A DNA stretch of 64,000 nt from Paraescarpia echinospica (taxonomy: Eukaryota; Annelida; Polychaeta; Sabellida; Siboglinidae), in the NCBI GenBank assembly GCA_020002185.1, contig CM034543.1:54481535-54545534 (forward strand), given 5' to 3'. A program made the position numbers and the translations under genes. The notes beneath the pieces are model-generated. The model was not told where the DNA came from. It was given only the letters and a program-made list of their open reading frames with translations, and did no database searches. Below are positions 48,505-62,329 of this stretch, piece after piece; the stretch's first letter is position 1, and every line of letters begins with the position of its first letter.

Positions 48505-49500
48505 TATTATTATTATTATTATTATAAAGCATTTATAGAGCGCCGTGTGTCCGGTTGACAAATTTGCTCATCAAAGGCGCTGACAATCGTAGAGTATAAA
48601 TAAAATACATTAAATGACCTAAAGCATATTAAATAGAAATATTAAATAGAAAGGTAAACGAATATTATTTAAAAGTAGCATATAAAAATTACATAAAATG
48701 TCAGTTAGATAAACCTGAATAAAAATAAATATATATATTTACAAGTGTATATATCATACATGAATTAAATGAATTAGCCGTTTAAATACCTAAAATAAAT
48801 AATGTGCTTAACTTAAATTAAATAAATACATATAATATGCTAATTAAAAAAATAATAATAATAAATAACTGCAACCTAAGTACATAACCGAATGTCAATA
48901 TTGCACAAATGTCACTGATGCGGACTGCAAAGTTCTTTGAAGGACTGTCGAAATAAGTGTGTCGTTAATAGTGATTTGAAAGTGGTAACGCAGTTTGCCT
49001 GACTGCATGAGGCAGGGCATTCCGCAGGATCGGGCCAGCCACCGAGAAGGAACGACGGCTATAATGTTCAAGGTGATATCTCGGAACAGTCAGCAGACCT
49101 TGTTCGGCCGATCTAAGTGATCTGGTCGGCGTGTAGGATGTTACGAGCGATGAAATGTACGCAGGGCCGAGATGGTGCACTGCACGATATACCAGCAGTA
49201 ACAGCTTGAATTCGATCCGCTGGCGTATAGGCAACCAGTGTAGACGGTACAGAACAGGTGTTATGTGTTCTCGCCTCATTGTCCTGGTAATGAGACGTGC
49301 TGCGGAATTCTGTACCATCTGCAGCTTTCGCAAGTGCGTCTCCGGCAGACCATATAACACTGCGTTGCCGTAATCAATATGTGACATGACTAAGGCGTTC
49401 ACAATGGTTCTGCAGGCATTAGTTAACACGATGCTTCGGAGGTGACAATATGCCACCTGGCAAACACGACGCACTCGATTCGTCATCGTCATAGTGTTGT
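48505..49500 (-). mobile_element. 5'-truncated CR1/L2-type LINE
   Basis: 48965-49492 encodes an uninterrupted RT thumb/C-terminal region: IVNALVMSHIDYGNAVLYGL, LQMVQNSAARLITRTMRREH, ITPVLYRLHWLPIRQRIEFK and a SFSVAGPILRNALP end. A 0.45-kb 3' UTR with 'agcgcctttgatgagcaaat' on minus leads to an ATAATAATAATA tail at 48505-48525. The truncation point is at about 49500. The open frame suggests a fairly young insertion. Confidence 0.85.
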
Positions 49501-49559
49501 CGAGTAGAACGTAGAATTAAAATAAAATAAACCACGTATTATAGTATTTATACATGTAT

Positions 49560-49985
49560 TGCACAATTTGAACTCATTTACATGTAAGTATATGACTGGT
49601 AAATTAACTCTAAGCAACAATGTTTTGTTTGTGCAATTCACAGTTTTGACAGGAAATTTGTTAGTTAGACAAACTTTGACATGGTTACATTAATAAATTT
49701 GGAAAGATCTGTCAACTGTTTCACATTATGTACATTAAACAACAGGTTCATTTTCAAAGTATTAGGTCTGATTCTAAAGTATTTCTTTGTATATTTTGAT
49801 TTTTTTTCTACTAGTGATGGGCATACAAGTACATAATGATATTCATCACCTTGGTCTCCATTGCTGCATAAGTTACACAGCCTCTGAGCATTTTCAGGGA
49901 GATAACGAACAACAGAAATAGGTAATTTGTGATTTCCACAACGAAATTTACATAAATTGATTCAGTCAGTTGGGCTCAAGTAGAT
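49560..49985 (-). pseudogene. LINE C-terminal zinc-finger fragment
   Basis: Minus strand reads CKFRCGNHKLPISVVRYL, RLCNLCSNGDQGDEYHYVLV, CPSLVEKKSKYTKKYF: the 'RCG.H.LP...R......C.LC...GDE.H.L..C' module at the C-terminus of several invertebrate non-LTR elements. No RT core is attached. Remnant. Confidence 0.65.
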
Positions 49986-50029
49986 TAAATACTATCGAAC
50001 CCTACGTCATTTTTAAATATTCTTGATTT

Positions 50030-52200
50030 GAACACGGCCTATTTACAAGAATTTCGTTGTGCCTTTGTGTGTTGATGTTTTTCGTAGACGGTCAGGCCCA
50101 TCAAAATAATTCTACGAAGAAACTAAGAACATATTCCAAGCGCTACAACACTCAACCAACTTAGAAGAGCAATGGCAGCTATTCCTTCAAGCCGTAAAGG
50201 AGAGCGCGAATGTAGTGTTAGGAAGGAGAAGAGGGTCCAACAGAGAACAGTGGATTACTAAACACTCGTGGAAACTATTTGATAAAAGGAAGGACATGAA
50301 GATCAGAAGAGATCAAGCAGCTAGAAACCTCCAACAATGGAGATCATCAGATGAGGAATACAGGAAACTGGACAAGGAAGTAAAAAAGAGCTGTAGGGCA
50401 GATAAGAGGAAATGGTTGGAAAGGTAAAGAAGCGCAAACAGCAGCAGAACGGAATGACTCGAAAACGCTGTATAGGATTGTGAAAGAGCTAACTAGCGCG
50501 AAAAGCAATTCCAACATACCAATAAAAGACAAAGATGTCAGAGTGCTTATAACAAGCGAGGAACAAGCCACGAGGTGGATTGGACACTTCCGAGAAATAC
50601 TAAATCAACCAACACCTACCACACTCTTCAACTTCGAACAAGAACCAAACACAAAAGAGCTCGATGTCACCACCAATGACATCACCAGGACAGAAGTCTC
50701 CAAAGCCATCGATAGCCTCAAGAACAACAAGGCAGCGGGCCTCGATGAAGTATTGGCCGAACTATTGAAACATGGCAAGGACGGTGTTGTAGACGAGTTA
50801 ACCTACTTGTTCAATCTGATCTGGTCTGAGGAGGAAGTCCCTGATGATTGGAGATGAGGAGAGATCGTGACGTTACCAAAGAAGGTGTGCCTGAGCGATT
50901 GCAATAAGTGGCTAGGGTTAACATTGATGTCAGTACCTGGAAAAATGTTCTGCAGCGTGATCCTAAACTGGCTGAAGACAGCAGTTGGCCAACACCTCCG
51001 GGAGGAACAAGCTGGTTTTCGAAGAGTAAGGTCGTGCTGTGAGCAGATCTTCACATTGCGAAACATCATCGAGCAAAGCAGAGAGTTCCAGATACCTCCT
51101 TTAGTTAACTTCATTGACTTTAAGAAGGCTTTCGACAATGTCCACAGAGGGTCGTTATGGCAAATCCTGAAGCTATACGGCGTACTAAACAAATATATAG
51201 ACATTTTTAAATCGCTATACCGAAACACCAACTGCTGCATCAAGACCAACGATGGCTATACATACATGTTCGATATAGAGACAGGTGTAGGTCAAGGTTG
51301 CATCCTGTCCCCTTTCCTCTTTGTTGTAGTTATCAACTTCATCATGAAGAAAACGATGAAAGGTCCGAACTTTGGTGTTAAGTGGCTAAATAATAGATTG
51401 ACAGACCTTACTTTGCCGATAACATTGCACTGCTCAGCCACACGCCGGATATCCTGCAAGATATGTCCAATAATTTAAACGACAGTGGAGAGATGGTCGG
51501 ATTACGAATCAGCTATGAGAAGACAAAAACATTGTCAATTGGTGATGGATCTGACCCCCACATTGTGATCGATCAGCAAGACGTGCAGTGCGTCGAGAAC
51601 TTCCCTTACCTCGGAAGCTACATCTCTGGGGAAGGCGACGCGGAAGTATACGTGCGAGCTATGATAGGCAAGGCATCAGCAGTGTTCCAAAGACTACGCC
51701 CAATATGGTCCAGTACCACCATCAGAAAGGACATAAAAATACGTCTTTACATGTCAATCGTAATACCAACAGCGAGATATGCCTGTGAAACGTGGAAGAA
51801 TACGGCGAGGATATAAAACAATCTAGACATATTCCACCGGCGATGTCTCCGGTTCATATTGGGCATATCGTGGAGAGAGCACATCACCAATGAAGAAGTG
51901 ATGAGGAGGGCAGGTCTGGATAACCTGCATTACATAGTTAAGTCTCGACGACGGAGACTAGCGGGACATATCCTACGCCTACCAAGAGAGACACGTGTAG
52001 CAATGGACTGGGTGCCTGAACGTGGAAACAGAAGGAGAGGAAGGCCGACTAAGACCTGGCGCAAGACATTTAAAGAAGATCTGGCAGAAATGGGAATTCC
52101 CTGGAATGAGGCCAAAGAAATTGCGAAAGGCCGTAATAGATGGAGAAAGCTCGTCGCCCGATGCCCCGAAAGGAACAGGATGAACTAAGTCTTTCATTTT
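50030..52200 (+). pseudogene. RTE-like LINE, RT and C-terminal region, decayed
   Basis: Plus strand: a linker (WQLFLQAVKESANVVLGRRR, SNREQWITKHSW, about 50175-50290), the pre-RT block KAIDSLKNNKAAGLDEVLAE (about 50700), REEQAGFRRVRSCCEQIF (about 51000), motif A FIDFKKAFDNVHR (about 51115), GVGQGCILSPFLF (about 51290), motif C region (about 51410) and a C-terminal RRRRLAGHILRLP...RRGRPTKTWR...RWRKLV module typical of RTE and relatives. A TGA at about 50855, a frameshift at about 50425, and a shift at motif C, where FADN replaces Y/FADD, disable it. The tail beyond 52200 is unclear. Confidence 0.82.
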
Positions 52201-52229
52201 AAATTCTAGGGCATGCTTCAACCATTTTA

Positions 52230-54270
<2,041 letters not shown>

Positions 54271-56735
54271 AATGGGGACGGGCGAGTGAAAAGTAGGCTT
54301 GTTGTCGTATCATTTCTTCACTGACTTTACCGTACCCAGATACCCTGTTAACAAGCGTCTGGACACCTCATTTTGATCGGTTGTGTGTTTACAAGATATT
54401 CAGGAAAATAGTATATATTCTAATGGCGATGACTATTTTGCATATTAATGGATTTATACAATAACAAATCGCTCTAGGGTGCCTGGGTGGCACCCGTCGG
54501 ATTACAATGCAAAGAAAAACATTTTGCACACCCTAATGCATGGTCCACCTTCAAAAGGGCATTTGACTGCCGGACTAGAAGAGGACTTGTTGTTCTTGCC
54601 TGCTGATAAATTGCATGACTATTGTATACCTGCCAACTCTTCTTGAATTTCCTGATTTGCGTTTGGGTGTATCTCCCGGAATACCGGCGAATTTACCGGA
54701 CTTTCGTTTAAAATCTCCTACAGCACTCCCTCCCCCCGTCTTCCGACACCAACTCGACACCACGGGAAACGTGCTGAGACGTGCTAAACCGCTGAAGTGC
54801 CGGCGAGAAATCTCCAACAACACCCCGTCTTCCGATGTCAAGATCCGAGAAAGCGTGACACGGAAAGTGTGCTGAAACGTTGATGAATCTACCGGAATTA
54901 AAACAAGTTAGAGCAGATATAGTATTGTATTAATAACATTTCCCCGGAATACAGATCACTCCTCGAATGGTAAGAAAGAGTCTGAAGGTTTACATGAAAG
55001 CACTGCCAGCACTCCCCACGCGGACAAACGCTTGCGGTCACATGTTCTCTTCGATTTCGTATTTAAGAGGAAAGTATGTGTCAGTTTTGGTAAGCAGTAG
55101 CAGAGATGAAGTTGGGGGGAGTTTGAAACCGGAAGCGAACCTCTGCTTAGTGAGTGAGTTGCCTAAGCAGATAATACGGTTTCTTGCCATTGCCCATGAG
55201 TTTCTAGCTTAATAATTAATTCAAATGACCTCTTCTGTTCCGGACTAGGGGTGGTACTAATGACACGAAAGCTAGGAAACGGGCACGGTAGAAATTGGTA
55301 GAAATTGATTCTAATGACCGTGAACTTACTTGTTTTCGGAACAACCTACGACGCAGCACCAGGTGGAGAAAGGCTCGCCAGACCCGCTGGAGGACGGTCC
55401 TAGTCGTGTGGAGGTGTCCGGTGCTGCTTCAAGCCGAGGTGCATAAGAATTGCTGGGAGAACGGCGTCTTGTGTGGATGGACTCTACGTGCGGATGAGAT
55501 ATGTTGACCATACAGAAAGGAGACAGTAAAAGCACTGAACAGGGTCAGACAATGGCACAGACTGTTGCGTGCCGACAGGAATAACCGAGGTGTTAATGCA
55601 AGAGCCGCCCTTGCTGCAAAAAATCCACGTTGCGTGACTTGTCGCGAACGCGAACGAGTATAAGTACTTGCGCTACGCGATGATGATGGTTTAAGAATTT
55701 ATTTATACAACAGACTCCATCCTCTAACACCGGATGTGAGTTTATGCTCAGCATCAATCAAATGTATGCTGTTTTATTATAGGGCGGTTCAACACGCGTA
55801 CGTGTAACGCATACGGGTAACGTGTAGGGACTGTGTACTACGTCACCGAGATGTGTGGTGGGGTCATTTGGAGATCCCGGGTGCCGCGTTTTGCATTACC
55901 GTTGTCGCCATGCAGAATCCGTTCTACACATTCGGTACAAATTGTAAGTTTGCAAGTTTGCTTGGATATAAAGATTAAATTTTTGGGACATTGGGAGTAG
56001 GAGTAAGTCGAATGGGTAATGCTTAATACAAAATCTCAAAATCGATTGATCATGCAACAAGTTTGGTTGCTAGTGTCTTACAACTAGACCTAGGCCCTAC
56101 ATTACATACACGTCAACTTAGACACGTTTCTACCTACCAATTTCTGCTGTCGTCAGTTTATGGTGTGTTATATGTTCACATAAACCGAACATATCCAGTT
56201 CAGTGCTCTCGTATAACAAAGGACGACGCATTCCCCTTGAGTGTTGCGAACCTCTGCGCCTCGGTGGCCAAGTATAATATTACATCAATATAGACCATAA
56301 GAAATCCAATCTGCTTCCCTCCTTCCAACGTGTGCAGACTCGACGTTACTAACCCACATAAATCTTTACGAGGTGACAGCGTAAATAATCGTTGTGTCAA
56401 CTGTCTTCTGTCAAAATGCTTGTTTGCTTATATCGACCATAATCCTCGAAATTTGCATTGTTGCCTTAGAGGCGGTCTAATAAGTCCAGAAATGTGTAAC
56501 GCTTCGTAGTGTTTCAAACTACCACTCACCCCCCACCAGTACATTGGGGGAATTTGCGATTTTGTGCAATACAAATGGCTCCCAAAACCACACCCAATAC
56601 CCAGGACATCACCCACCAGGATGTGCGGTTCTGACGTCCACATTAGCATTAATGTGCGCTCCATTCGCTACATGGCGCCACTGCATCGATTGATGTTCCC
56701 AGCGATATGTGGCGACGACAAACTTACCATCCACC
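54271..56735. other. 2.5 kb without recognised genes or repeats
   Basis: Several short frames occur. One at 54967-55212 and one around 55500-55665 (basic, Arg-rich) could be coding, but I recognise neither. No repeat shared with the rest of the window was seen. This is the largest low-repeat interval outside the TLR, so a host exon could be hidden here. Confidence 0.4.
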
Positions 56736-56887
56736 TGTAACATCCTGGACTATAATGTCATATTATCGAACTTTATAATATTGTTGGGCTGATTCTTTCC
56801 TGCGACACGGTCACGGATAAATGAGTTACGTTTATGATCAGTCGATCACGAGTCTTGTTGTTTTTGTCATTACGTGCAATTGCTTCA
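56736..56887 (+). repeat. Candidate 5' LTR of the Gypsy element
   Basis: 152 bp starting TGTAACATCC and ending GCTTCA, directly followed by TGGTGGCAGCGG, which resembles a tRNA primer-binding site. A TTTATAAT box lies near 56773. With no 3' LTR in view, the left edge is a guess. Confidence 0.45.
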
Positions 56888-56906
56888 TGGTGGCAGCGGT
56901 TCGAAA
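56888..56906 (+). promoter_or_regulatory. Candidate primer-binding site
   Basis: TGGTGGCAGCGGTTCG sits immediately after the LTR-like CA end, as expected for minus-strand priming. The same TGG-rich type is seen in other invertebrate Gypsy elements. Confidence 0.45.
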
Positions 56907-57276
56907 CGAATTAACGAAGAAACCACACAACGTAAGGACATTGCTGGCCCACTACCTAACGAATTGGCAGTACATTGATGTGTTTCTCGCACCACCAACG
57001 TGGCAACAATAGTGAAGCCGAACTACTTTCGCGTACATCACTGGACCCACGAACGTTTACTTTGACAAGCGCGTGTGAATACATACGAAGCCATTCAAGT
57101 GAAGCGGCGCATCTACTAGAAAATCTGTGAAGACATCGACGAATCGACTCAACAACGCCCCTTAGCCGTTGAAAACCTACGCGAGGCACGAACCTACGAC
57201 CGTACGACGACGTACGCAGCGCGGCAGCGACGACGGAACAAGACGTCGGCGATTCTATCAGCTCGAGTGACCCAAC

Positions 57277-57564
57277 TCTAGTGCCATCTAATTCGCCAGA
57301 CGGCGGCACGTGTACTGCGAGTGTCATCGCGGCACGCTCGTATGAACTCATCCGCTAGGGTGTAGCACTGTACCCCGTGCTAGCCGCAAGTCGTTGCGTG
57401 TCTGAATTGAGTGACTGTCAATAAAAAGATTGAATGTCGTAATACTACCCAACACACTACACAACGTAATGTCTGATCACCCAAGGATGGACTGGACTAG
57501 TGCAGACGTGCCAGGAACATTTAGGCTGTTTAAGCAGAAATGCCAAATCTACTTCACCGTAAAG
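57277..57564 (+). repeat. 288-bp direct repeat, left copy (LINE target duplication)
   Basis: Same length, no indels and about five mismatches relative to 59704-59991. It covers the end of the Gypsy leader and the first 32 codons of gag, and ends exactly where the LINE begins. Confidence 0.9.
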
Positions 57565-59703
57565 ATAGCAAAGATAGACTGGAATAACACACTGAAGAAT
57601 AAGACAGCAACCGAATGCTGGAATATCTTAAATAGTGAAATTAAGTGCATAGTCGATAAATTTGTACCTTTCAAAAAACAAGGGAAACGGTCTAAAAAGA
57701 AACACTTATCGAAAGAAGCCATTAGAAAAATTAAGTATAAACAAATGATGTGGAAGTCATATAGATGTACTGGAAATGATGAAGACTACAACATTTATAA
57801 AGAAGCACTTAATCAGGCTACAGCTGAAATTAGAAATTCAAAGAGAAGCTATGAAAAAAAATTAGCTAGTAATATAAAACATGACAGTAAGAGTTTTTAT
57901 GCGTATATTCGAAGCAAACAGAAAGTTCAGGATAAGGTCGGTCCTCTAGAAGATAGTGCTGGAAATACAATATCAGAGGGATTCTTAATGGCAGAAGACC
58001 TGAATGAATGAGTATTTTAGTTCAGTGTTTACCAGGGAAGATATTAGTTCACTGCCAGTACCAGAGGCTAAGTTCAAGGGGGCAGATTCAGACTATTTAG
58101 GACAGTTAGTAGTAACCTCGGAAATGGTAGTTAAGAAAATAAGGGCTATGAAGGATAATAAATCACCTGGAGTGGACGGGATTCCGCCCAAACTACTATT
58201 GGAAATTGTAGAACAAATTAGCGTACCGCTTGCAACAGTTTTCAATTTGTCATTAGAAGAGGGAGTGGTTCCTTTAGAATGGAAAGAGGCAAACATTATA
58301 CCGTTATTTAATAAAGGTTCGAGAAACAAGTCAGAGAACTATAGACCAGTGAGTTTAACATCAGTGATTTGCAAATTATTAGAAAGACTAATTAAGATCA
58401 CATGGTAGATTTTTCTGTTAAACATAACTTGATAAACCCATCTCAACATGGGTTTTTAAAAGCGAGGTCATGCTTAACAAATATGTTTTTTGGAAGACAT
58501 CACTAAGGTGGGTAGATGAGGGATCACCAGTAGATATCATCTATTTAGATTTTCAAAAAGCTTTCGACGAAAGTACCACATCAAAGATTACTCCTTAAGC
58601 TAAAGGCCCATGGCATAGGAAATGGTATAATAAACTGGATAGAAAAATGGCTGAATGACAGAAGACAACGTGTAGTAGTTGATGGGGAGGCTTCAAACTG
58701 GAAATCGGTATTGAGTGGGGTACCACAGGGATCAGTACTAGGACCTATATTATTCTTAATATATATCAACGATTTGGACGATGATATAACAAGCAAGGTG
58801 TTAAAATTTGCGGATGATACAAAAGTGTTTAGAAGGATTAAAAGTGATGGAGACAGACAGCATTTACAAGATGATCTTGATAGGTTGATCAAATGGTCTG
58901 AAAAGTGGCAAATGCTGTTCAATTTTGGGAAATGTAAATGCCTCCACACAGGTCATGGGAATGAAGAGGTAAAATATAAAATTGGGGTACTGTTCTAAGT
59001 ACTACTGTAAAAGAAAAGGACTTGGGGTTAACCATTAGTGCTGATATGAAGGTTTCAGAGCAGTGCGGAATTGCAGCGTCAAAGGGAAATCAAATCCTTG
59101 GATTAATTAGGCGAAATATAGCGTATAAGAAAACAGAATTAATAGTACCGCTGTACAAAACAATAGTGAGGCCTCATTTAGAATATTGTATACAAGCATG
59201 GAGGCCATATCGCAAGAAGGACATAGATATGCTAGAAAGAGTACAGAGAAGAGCGACTAAAATGATACCAAATCTGAGGGATCTTAGTTACGAAATACGC
59301 CTAAAAGAATGTGGTTTAACAACATTAGAGACCAGGAGATTGAGAGGAGATCACATAGAAGTGTTTAAAATATTGAATGGTTATGAAAATATTGATAGAA
59401 ACATTTTTTTCTCAGTTAAGAAAAATAGAAGGACCAGAGGACATGAAGCTACATTAGTAAAGGAGCAGTGTAGATTAGATATAAGAAAGTTCTCATTCTC
59501 ACAAAGGACTGTAAATGAATGGAACAGATTATCTCCTGATTGTGTTGGTGCTAGTAGCGTGAATATGTTTAAAAATAAAATCGACACACACCTTAAAAAG
59601 GCGGGATACATGTAGATAAAAAGTATTGGACTCTCGATAAGCCAAAAGGCTTCCTTGTCCACCTGCCATCCAGAGTAATTTTCTGGATGGCAATCTTGTT
59701 AAA
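57565..59703 (+). mobile_element. CR1/Rex1-like LINE inserted in Gypsy gag
   Basis: 2,139 bp, 5'-truncated. Reading: linker 'PFKKQGKRSKKKHLSKEAIR' (about 57670), pre-RT MKDNKSPGVDGIPPKLLLE (about 58150), NYRPVSLTSVICKLLERLI (about 58340), motif A IIYLDFQKAFDE (about 58540), SGVPQGSVLGPILFLIYIND (about 58720), KFADDTKVF (about 58810), then the thumb (IVRPHLEYCIQAWRPY, LERVQRRATKMI) and an FSFSQRTVNEWNRLSPD end (about 59500). Motif C FADD is intact. Frames break at 58004-58011 (4-bp duplication), about 58395, about 58570 (1-bp insertion) and 58998. The 3' UTR is short ('ccatccagagtaattttctg' hairpin, 59668-59690) with no long tail. Confidence 0.88.
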
Positions 59704-59991
59704 TCTAGTGTCATCTAATTCGCCAGACGGCGGCACGTGTACTGCGAGTGTCATCGCGGCACGCTCGTATGAACTCATCCGCTAGGGTGTAGCACTGTAC
59801 CTCGTGCTAGCCGCAAGTCGTTGCGTGTCTGAATTGAGTGACTGTCAATACAAAGATTGAATGTCGTCATACTAGCCAACACACTACACAACGTAATGTC
59901 TGATCACCCAAGGATGGACTGGACTAGTGCAGACGTGCCAGGAACATTTAGGCTGTTTAAGCAGAAATGCCAAATCTACTTCACCGTAAAG
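59704..59991 (+). repeat. 288-bp direct repeat, right copy
   Basis: Partner of 57277-57564. Downstream of it gag continues uninterrupted. Confidence 0.9.
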
Positions 59992-60648
59992 GACACCAAG
60001 AAAGAAATGATGGTGAACCACGTACTACTATACGCGAGAGATGATGGCATTAAAATGTACAATTCCTGGGCACTAACAGACACTGAGAAAAACGACCCAG
60101 ACGTAGTGTGGGGGAAATTCCAGGATCATATTGAACCAAAAGTCAACTTTCGCCTACAGAGGGTCTACCTGCAGAAGTACAACCAGGCGGCCGGAGAGTC
60201 CATTGATGATTACGTCACGCGATGTACGCTACAGGCTCAGAAGTGCAGATTCAGCCCGGCAGAGGCCGACGAACGGTTGATTGAACAGTTGATTATTGGA
60301 ACTAAGATACCTGAAGTACAGAAACAACTATTAGCCCATGACGAAACGCTAACACTGGAAAAGGCAGTCAACATAGGCCGAACAACTGAGGCTTCGATTA
60401 ATCACATGACCCAGTTGCAGGGAGTGCAAGATAACACCGCCGTGCACTATGTGAACAGAGCTAATAGTAATTCTGCTAGACGCAGCGACGGCTGTGGATA
60501 CTGTGACGGTCTCATCAAAAAGGGGACCAATGCCCCGCCTTCGGTTCTACGTGCAGGAAGTGCGGTGGCAGAAACCACTGGGAGTCAGTATGCAGGAAAC
60601 CGTCATCAGGGGCCAAGGAGGACGTCACGGCCGATCCAAGTCACGTGA
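59896..60648 (+). CDS. Gypsy gag (capsid-like)
   Basis: From the ATG at 59896 the product is 250 residues and starts MSDHPRMDWTSADVPGTF. The capsid-like part continues with KDTKKEMMVNHVLLYARDD, VWGKFQDHIEPKVNFRLQRV and a 'SIDDYVTRCTLQAQKC' block, as in gag of invertebrate Gypsy elements. It ends near CGYCDGLIKKG. The CCHC zinc knuckle CRKCGGRNHWESVC lies at about 60550-60600 but in another frame, so either a frameshift mutation or a frameshifting mechanism separates it. A non-ATG extension to 59857 is open but less likely. The intact gag depends on the leader in the right 288-bp repeat. Confidence 0.8.
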   Translation: MSDHPRMDWTSADVPGTFRLFKQKCQIYFTVKDTKKEMMVNHVLLYARDDGIKMYNSWALTDTEKNDPDVVWGKFQDHIEPKVNFRLQRVYLQKYNQAAGESIDDYVTRCTLQAQKCRFSPAEADERLIEQLIIGTKIPEVQKQLLAHDETLTLEKAVNIGRTTEASINHMTQLQGVQDNTAVHYVNRANSNSARRSDGCGYCDGLIKKGTNAPPSVLRAGSAVAETTGSQYAGNRHQGPRRTSRPIQVT

Positions 60649-62329
60649 CACGCGTCCACGACGTCACTATGACGGCCCATCCCGCGGACGACGTGGCAGA
60701 CGCGGCAGGCGCGACACGCCAATCCATGCAGTAGGCTTAGAGCGCGAGCCACGCGATGAAGCAGCTGACCAGTTCAAACACCTCAGTTTCGCATCGATGA
60801 CGACACTTAACAGCACCAAGGATACACGTGACGAAGTATTTGCGACACTAGACGTCAAGCTACCTAGTGCACGCAACGGCCAGACAGCCGATCTACAGGT
60901 CAAAGTAGACACCGGGGCACAAGGAAACATACTTCCACTCAGAATCTTCATGAAGATGTTTCCCGAAGCTATGACGGGACAACACCCGACCCCCGGAGCG
61001 CTCACGCTAAAAAACAACACCATCCTATCTGCGTACAACGGGACGCGCATACCACAGTACGGGACGATCAAGCTACCATGTCGGTACCACCAAGGCGTCT
61101 GGGTAGATGTTGAGTTCTACGTGGCAGAGACAGACGGTCCAGCGATCCTAGGACTCCCAAACTCTCGCCAACTCAGACTGGTAACCCTACATTGCGCGAT
61201 TGAGAAGTTAACTGTCGAACAAACCGGCACACGTGACACAGATGCAATCGACTCGACGCAAACGTTGAAGCAGAAATACCCAGACCGATTCGACTCGTTG
61301 GGCAACTTCCCAGGAAAGTACCACATCGTCACTGATCCCGATGCGCAACCGGTCATACACGCGCCAAGAAAGTGTCCTATTCAGATGAAGGAGGAACTTC
61401 TGGCAGCGCTCAACAAGATGGAGAAAGAGAATGTCATCAGGAAAGTAACTGAACCGACCGACTGGGTCTCGAGTCTGGCATTTTCTCGCAAGAAAGACGG
61501 TACGCTGAGGATATGTCTGGATCCCAAAGATCTCAACAGAGCCATAAAGCGATGTCACCACAAGACACCCACATTGGAGGAGATCACACACAAGTTCACG
61601 GGCGCGAAACACTTCTCGAAGCTCGATGCCAAAATTGGCTACTGGTCCGTAACACTTGACGAGGAGAGCAGCCTGTTGACGACTTTCAACAGTCCGTTTG
61701 GGAGGTACTGCTTCATTCGGATGCCGTTCGGGCTCATCATGTCGCAAGATGTCTTCCAACAGAAAATGGACATGATCCTCGAGAGCTGCCCAGGCACCGT
61801 AGGCATCGCGGACGACGTCGCTGTATTCGGACGCACCGAGGCGGAACACGACGCCCACCTACATAACTTGATGAGAGTATCGCGAGAACACGGCCTGGTG
61901 TTCAATAGTAAGAAGTGTACGATAAAGGCGCCACACATCACCTTTTTTGGTACTGTATACGACGACAAAGGTGTCCATCCTGACCCGAAGAAGGTCGAGG
62001 ATATTCACATGATTCCAACTCCAACCAACGCAACAGAACTGCAAGAATTCCTAGGCATCGTCACCTACATGGGTCCGTTCATACCCAACTTGTCACAGAG
62101 TACGGCAAACCTGAGAGACCTGCTCAAGAAGGACGTCGACTTCCAATGGTCACAGGCACATCAGGAAGTCTTCGAGAAGGTCAAGTCAGCAATCTGCACG
62201 GAGACAACACTGGCTTACTTCGACCGTGACAAGGACACAGTCATATACAAGTTGATGCGTCAGGGAGAGGATTGGGAGCTGTCCTGCTTCAAGAAGGACG
62301 ACCCATTGCGTATGCATCCAAGAGTCTGA
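60494..62329 (+). CDS. Gypsy pol, protease and reverse transcriptase part
   Basis: 611 codons. The first about 80 are Arg-rich and partly out of frame with the zinc knuckle; real pol starts near DTPIHAVGLE. Protease: VKVDTGAQGN (Asp about residue 138) with an AILGL flap-side motif (about 220). RT: LAFSRKKDGTLRICLDPKDL (about 326), KLDAKIGYWSV (about 375), RYCFIRMPFGLIMSQDVFQQ (about 405), catalytic IADDV (about 438), then NSKKCTIKAPHITFFG and a LGIVTYMGPFIPNLS connection. After about residue 583 the frame is lost: a 2-bp TA insertion near 62240 moves RNase H to the next frame. RT copies the element RNA into DNA. Confidence 0.88.
   Translation: MDTVTVSSKRGPMPRLRFYVQEVRWQKPLGVSMQETVIRGQGGRHGRSKSRDTRPRRHYDGPSRGRRGRRGRRDTPIHAVGLEREPRDEAADQFKHLSFASMTTLNSTKDTRDEVFATLDVKLPSARNGQTADLQVKVDTGAQGNILPLRIFMKMFPEAMTGQHPTPGALTLKNNTILSAYNGTRIPQYGTIKLPCRYHQGVWVDVEFYVAETDGPAILGLPNSRQLRLVTLHCAIEKLTVEQTGTRDTDAIDSTQTLKQKYPDRFDSLGNFPGKYHIVTDPDAQPVIHAPRKCPIQMKEELLAALNKMEKENVIRKVTEPTDWVSSLAFSRKKDGTLRICLDPKDLNRAIKRCHHKTPTLEEITHKFTGAKHFSKLDAKIGYWSVTLDEESSLLTTFNSPFGRYCFIRMPFGLIMSQDVFQQKMDMILESCPGTVGIADDVAVFGRTEAEHDAHLHNLMRVSREHGLVFNSKKCTIKAPHITFFGTVYDDKGVHPDPKKVEDIHMIPTPTNATELQEFLGIVTYMGPFIPNLSQSTANLRDLLKKDVDFQWSQAHQEVFEKVKSAICTETTLAYFDRDKDTVIYKLMRQGEDWELSCFKKDDPLRMHPRV

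Noticed and set aside
57430..58011. 193-codon frame that looks like a gag-LINE fusion protein
   Set aside because: The junction is the LINE insertion point in the duplicated gag start; the fusion is accidental and breaks after 58011.
61117..61968. Minus-strand frames of 80-216 codons opposite Gypsy pol
   Set aside because: Shadows of the GC-rich pol frame; no family resemblance, and the plus strand has clear RT motifs.
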